Shown piece by piece: positions 60,860 through 64,000 of a DNA stretch of 64,000 bases. Positions within the stretch are counted from its first letter, which is position 1. Each line of letters opens with the position of its first letter. The position numbers and the translations under genes were made by a program. This stretch comes from Bacteroidota bacterium (GTDB lineage: Bacteria > Bacteroidota > Bacteroidia > Bacteroidales > Paludibacteraceae), in NCBI GenBank assembly GCA_023391625.1, contig JAEWAN010000006.1:682001-746000 (forward strand), read 5' to 3'. The notes beneath the pieces are model-generated. The model did not search any database. It was given only the letters and a program-made list of their open reading frames with translations, and had not been told where the DNA came from.

Positions 60860-62260
60860 TCAGAATCCGCTATAAACCACATCGACTTTTAGTGGATAAG
60901 TTTTGTCTTTCCCGCTTCTGAGTGTGACACCACTCATTAATATCTGTTGTTTTACTTCTGATATAATATATGTACCGGTTCGTTCATTATATGTTTTGCT
61001 AATTCTTACCGGCAATAGGAATAGTTCTAATTCTTCATTTAGTTGCGTTACATCGTTGTTTACCTTTTTTATTTCATGGTTTATCAACCTTGCCACATTG
61101 AATGTATAAGAACTGTCTGATGAAGAAAAATCACTGCTTAGGATGCTGTCATTCGGCAGGTTCTTTTTTGAAAAAAAGGTGTTAACCTGTGATGACGGCA
61201 TAAGAAGCATGCTGCTTGATATAGGAGTAGCCAATGTGTCGGTGCTACTTGGCAAATTGATTGCTTTAAATCTTATAATAGCACTATTTATCACAAGTCG
61301 TTTATCTTCTCCTATGGTATCTTGCATTTGTTTGCCGAGTTTCTGTAATGGCAATGTTATTTTTGTATAAATATTGGCTGGTGAAGCTACATAATTGATT
61401 TCTTCATGAGCAGCAAGGTATGTTTTAATTTGCGCTGTATCCGGATGCTGGAAACGGTTTATTTGTGTGACTTCGTTGTTGGCCGGGATTGTAATAACAT
61501 TATTGAATACGGTGTCTTTATCGCCGATTTTGGCTATATAATGATAATACAAATAAGCATTGATTCCTTTAGACCGTATGTGCATCATAGTGGCATCCCC
61601 AAAAGAGGATGTGATATACATTCCGTTGAACCGGTTTATAAATTCTTCCTGAGTGTTGATACCGGTATTTTTGTCAATCATTCCGGTTAATTCGGTTAGG
61701 AAAGTATCGGAAAGTTTTATTGTGATTCGCGTGGAGTCTTTTGTTCCGGTGGCATCTTTTGCGGTGAAAACTCTTTCGCCCAGTAAAACACCGCTTTGAT
61801 TGAAATCAACATAGTCGTTTGGGTTTAGATTACTTGGGTAAAACGTGGAATAATCAAAGATATTATTCTTATTCATTCTGTAAACGTTTACAGCCATTGT
61901 AGAGTTATCTGCTCCAAACCATGTCTTATATGCAAGTGATAGGGCTACAGAGTCAAATACCGCATTATCAGGGTAGCGGAAACTGTCGTCTTCAAAAGGG
62001 AACTTAAATTGAGCCAGAATATCTGCATGGGTTGTTCCGTAAGTAGGATCTGTATAACTGCCTAACAGGAATGAGTCTGGCCTTGAATATATTGCATCAA
62101 CAAAATGATTTCCGGAAAGTAAGTGAAAGGTGTCGGCTTTGACCTCTATTTTGTCTTCGTCCGGTTGGATACTTTCTCCTACATCAGTTACATCATTTTT
62201 ACATGAAGAAACAACTAAAGATATAAGCAAAAGCAGGCTAATCAAATAATATGATCTCAT
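60860..62260 (-). CDS. DUF4270 lipoprotein
   Basis: The 466-residue protein starts with a lipoprotein signal (LLLLISLVVSSC, lipidated Cys near residue 20). The mature chain (DVTDVGESIQPDEDKIEVKA, LGSYTDPTYGTTHADI, FDSVALSL) matches the DUF4270 family of Bacteroidota. These proteins are beta-rich and of unknown function. It lies 48 bp downstream of the half-size GT5 gene on the same strand, a neighbourhood that recurs beside panC in this group. It ends at the terminator at 60809-60843. Confidence 0.82.
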   Translation of the reverse strand: MRSYYLISLLLLISLVVSSCKNDVTDVGESIQPDEDKIEVKADTFHLLSGNHFVDAIYSRPDSFLLGSYTDPTYGTTHADILAQFKFPFEDDSFRYPDNAVFDSVALSLAYKTWFGADNSTMAVNVYRMNKNNIFDYSTFYPSNLNPNDYVDFNQSGVLLGERVFTAKDATGTKDSTRITIKLSDTFLTELTGMIDKNTGINTQEEFINRFNGMYITSSFGDATMMHIRSKGINAYLYYHYIAKIGDKDTVFNNVITIPANNEVTQINRFQHPDTAQIKTYLAAHEEINYVASPANIYTKITLPLQKLGKQMQDTIGEDKRLVINSAIIRFKAINLPSSTDTLATPISSSMLLMPSSQVNTFFSKKNLPNDSILSSDFSSSDSSYTFNVARLINHEIKKVNNDVTQLNEELELFLLPVRISKTYNERTGTYIISEVKQQILMSGVTLRSGKDKTYPLKVDVVYSGF

Positions 62261-62308
62261 ACAAAAATGAAAATAAAAGATGTTGTATAATAAATAGTTA
62301 ATGTATTT

Positions 62309-63121
62309 TTATATTAAACTATCGTAAAAATCAACATAGGCATCGGCATAAACGTCAGCCGGTTGATAGGATAGGAATTTTTTGTTTTTTTCTTCTGCGT
62401 ATTTAATTACTTCTTTATTCACTTCCGGACTGGACTGTATTACTGCATCTGAATAATCAATGGCAAGTTTGGAAAGCGCTACATAATCTACCGGAGCTTT
62501 TTTGTGCTCATTTAAATGCTCCTCTTCTACTCCGTCCACCAGTACCATTTGCGGAAATTCTTTCCGGAATGGTTTTTGGAAATCATCATTGAATACAGAG
62601 TACACGATTTTGGAGTTATTAAAAAACGGATCGTCACTGTATGCTTTCTTTATGTATAGAGGAGCTAAGGCGCTCATCCAGCCCTGACAATGAATAACAT
62701 CTGGTGTCCAGCGCAGTTTTTTTACCGTTTCCAATACTCCCCGTGCGTAAAATATGGCACGTTCGTCATTGTCCTGGTATTCCACACCGTTTTCGTCTGA
62801 AATTGTGTTTTTCCGTTGGAAGTAGTCATCGTTGTCAATGAAATACACTTGAAGCCGTGCAGATTGAATTGATGCTACTTTAATAATAAGCGGATGATCA
62901 GTATCGTCTATAATAAGATTCATTCCGGATAAACGGATGACCTCGTGTAACTGATTGCGGCGCTCATTGATAGAGCCAAACTTTGGCATAAAAGTACGGG
63001 TTTCACGTCCTCGTTCCTGTACTGCCTGGGGAAGGTATCTCCCCATTGTTGCCATTTCACTCTCTGGTAAATAAGGGTATATTTCCTGTGAAATATACAA
63101 TACTTTTTTTACTTTTTTCAT
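62309..63121 (-). CDS. Half-size GT5-type glycogen/starch synthase-like protein
   Basis: I start at the ATG at 63121 (MKKVKKVLYISQEIYPYLPE) because the 29 upstream codons do not resemble the family and include the -7 element. The 270-residue protein corresponds to the N-terminal catalytic domain of GT5 glycogen synthase (YISQEIYPY, RTFMPKFG, DVIHCQGWMSALAPLYI). The C-terminal nucleotide-sugar domain is missing. The usual K-T-G-G-L substrate loop is replaced by PESEMATM. Activity as ADP-glucose-dependent synthase is therefore doubtful. DUF4270 follows 48 bp downstream. Confidence 0.8.
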   Translation of the reverse strand: MKKVKKVLYISQEIYPYLPESEMATMGRYLPQAVQERGRETRTFMPKFGSINERRNQLHEVIRLSGMNLIIDDTDHPLIIKVASIQSARLQVYFIDNDDYFQRKNTISDENGVEYQDNDERAIFYARGVLETVKKLRWTPDVIHCQGWMSALAPLYIKKAYSDDPFFNNSKIVYSVFNDDFQKPFRKEFPQMVLVDGVEEEHLNEHKKAPVDYVALSKLAIDYSDAVIQSSPEVNKEVIKYAEEKNKKFLSYQPADVYADAYVDFYDSLI

Positions 63122-63164
63122 GCTCTTCTCAATCCCTCTCTGTGAGGGTTTCCGTTTCAATTTG

Positions 63165-63172
63165 CAAAGATA
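63165..63172 (-). promoter_or_regulatory. -7 element of the GT5-like/DUF4270 unit
   Basis: TATCTTTG on the minus strand, 43 bp upstream of the chosen start codon. It lies inside the longer ORF reading, which argues against that reading. Confidence 0.5.
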
Positions 63173-63466
63173 TATAAAAAAAACCGGATATGAGCAAGGC
63201 TTTGGCACTCAAATGTTAAGCTGTATTGAGTGTTTTTTTGTACTAAATTTGTCCGTTTAGTTTTTTGCCTTTTGTAAACTGTTGATAAATAGGTAATCCG
63301 CGATGTTTCTTGATAGGTTAAACGGGGAGAGAGCCTTTGTTTTATTTAGGGAAGTTTAACCTCCTCTTATTAAGGATGGTTTGGGTTGTTGTAAGACTTG
63401 TTAGGGTAAAGTCATATTATTTATATTATAAAGAGGGCGTATTTTCTTTTACCGGGAAGTTTTTTG

Positions 63467-63474
63467 TATTTTTG
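63467..63474 (+). promoter_or_regulatory. -7 element of panC
   Basis: TATTTTTG matches TAnnTTTG, 50 bp upstream of the panC start codon. Confidence 0.5.
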
Positions 63475-63524
63475 CAGCCAATTTTTTCTGTTTTACTTAA
63501 ATCAGGATATTTTTAATAAAAACG

Positions 63525-64000
63525 ATGAAGGTAATCCATAAAAAGGCTGAGTTACAGCAAGAGATAGAACAAATCAAGGGGCAGGGAAAAACAATAGGTT
63601 TTGTTCCTACCATGGGTGCATTGCATGCAGGGCATTTGGCTCTGGTTAGCCGTTGTGTAAAAGAAAATGATATATGCGTGGTTAGCGTTTTCGTGAATCC
63701 GACGCAATTCAATAATCAGGCCGATTTGGAAAAGTATCCTCGGAATATCGAAAAAGATGCAGAGTTGCTGAGCGGGGTAGGATGTGATATGGTTTTTGTC
63801 CCATCTACGGATGAAATGTATGATGAGAACGAATTGAAGCAACGTTTTGCTTTTGATTTCGGAGGTTTGGACGCCGTGATGGAAGGTAAGTACCGTCCGG
63901 GACATTTTAATGGAGTGGTACAGGTCGTGAGTAAGTTGTTCCGTATGGTAAGGCCGGACAGGGCTTATTTCGGAGAAAAAGATTTTCAGCAGGTGGCTAT
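63525..64000 (+). CDS. panC: Pantoate-beta-alanine ligase, N-terminal part (cut by window edge)
   Basis: The first 158 codons are present. The enzyme condenses pantoate and beta-alanine with ATP to give pantothenate. The visible motifs are VPTMGALHAGHLALV (HIGH-type ATP site), VFVNPTQFNNQADLEKYPR and the pantoate-binding RPGHFNGVVQVVSKL. The fragment ends at RAYFGEKDFQQVA. It is divergent from the GT5-like gene and preceded by a -7 element. Confidence 0.96.
   Translation, partial: MKVIHKKAELQQEIEQIKGQGKTIGFVPTMGALHAGHLALVSRCVKENDICVVSVFVNPTQFNNQADLEKYPRNIEKDAELLSGVGCDMVFVPSTDEMYDENELKQRFAFDFGGLDAVMEGKYRPGHFNGVVQVVSKLFRMVRPDRAYFGEKDFQQVA

Larger units (their letters stand above)
63122..63524. 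other. Control region between divergent GT5-like gene and panC
   Basis: No coding region is visible. It holds a -7 element on each strand (63165-63172 minus, 63467-63474 plus). A small hairpin, CCCTC/GAGGG (63135-63149), lies in the leader of the GT5-like gene about 14 nt before its start codon. Nothing else is evident. Confidence 0.5.

Noticed and set aside
63122..63208. N-terminal extension of the GT5-like protein
   Set aside because: It spans the -7 element and has no similarity to the family; the typical N-terminus begins at 63121.

Overview
The window looks like a chromosomal segment of a member of the Bacteroidales (phylum Bacteroidota). Evidence: many genes are preceded by the Bacteroidota promoter signature (-7 element TAnnTTTG, in three cases with a TTTG -33 element exactly 19 bp upstream), Shine-Dalgarno sequences are almost absent, and the gene set is typical of the group (GldA-type ABC ATPase, TonB-dependent receptors with a carboxypeptidase-regulatory-like N-domain, DUF4249 and DUF4270 lipoproteins, fused hisIE, an argR-GNAT-argG cluster). 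Base composition is AT-rich and fairly even. I see no insertion sequence, prophage, CRISPR array or integron, so most of the window reads as core genome. Genus cannot be fixed by eye.

Layout. 1-3.4 kb (minus): 5' end of a DUF418-like membrane protein gene cut by the window edge, a terminator-containing leader, then a small His-rich membrane protein followed by a TonB-dependent receptor, probably a metal-uptake cassette. 3.5-6.1 kb (plus): argR, a GNAT acyltransferase and argG, closed by a strong terminator. 6.1-15.5 kb: recO, a cysteine-motif protein, HU, two adjacent rhomboid proteases, an endonuclease/exonuclease/phosphatase protein, D-lactate dehydrogenase, gldA-ruvB, a third rhomboid, a small nucleotidyltransferase-fold protein and a DUF2007 protein. 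15.5-27.7 kb: polysaccharide flippase, two SpoU-type 2'-O-methyltransferases, an RluA pseudouridine synthase, long-chain acyl-CoA ligase, PepD dipeptidase, a NamZ-type muramidase, methylglyoxal synthase, a TetR regulator and a DUF2007-Usp-Usp fusion. 27.8-32.9 kb: tRNA-Val, then a three-gene alpha-glucan cluster (debranching enzyme, GT4 glycosyltransferase, GH57 amylase). 32.9-41.1 kb: a tandem lamin-tail secreted protein, a PepSY-like lipoprotein, ispD, a PAP2 phosphatase, serine acetyltransferase, a THUMP RNA methyltransferase, a SAP/DUF6434 protein and prfC.

41.1-45.1 kb (minus) is the most unusual block: a tightly packed four-gene unit encoding a LOG-type phosphoribohydrolase, a cytoplasmic GH16-fold protein with four N-terminal repeats and no GH16 catalytic motif, a ribulose-phosphate 3-epimerase fused to a CBS pair, and a DAHP synthase. 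Its promoter region lies inside a perfect 12-bp inverted repeat. The enzymes together suggest a link between pentose phosphates and the shikimate pathway (inference). 45.2-58 kb: gyrB, a giant TPR protein with an outer-membrane barrel partner, hisIE, an FtsE-like ATPase, queC, and a TonB receptor/DUF4249 pair. 58-64 kb: queF overlapping an M24 aminopeptidase gene, DUF4270 lipoprotein, a half-size GT5 'glycogen synthase' lacking the usual substrate-binding motif, and the start of panC.

Start codons were moved from the longest possible ORF in several places where a signal peptide, a promoter, an ATGA overlap or the family N-terminus decided it; these are stated in the entries. Functions are assigned from motifs read by eye, without database searches.
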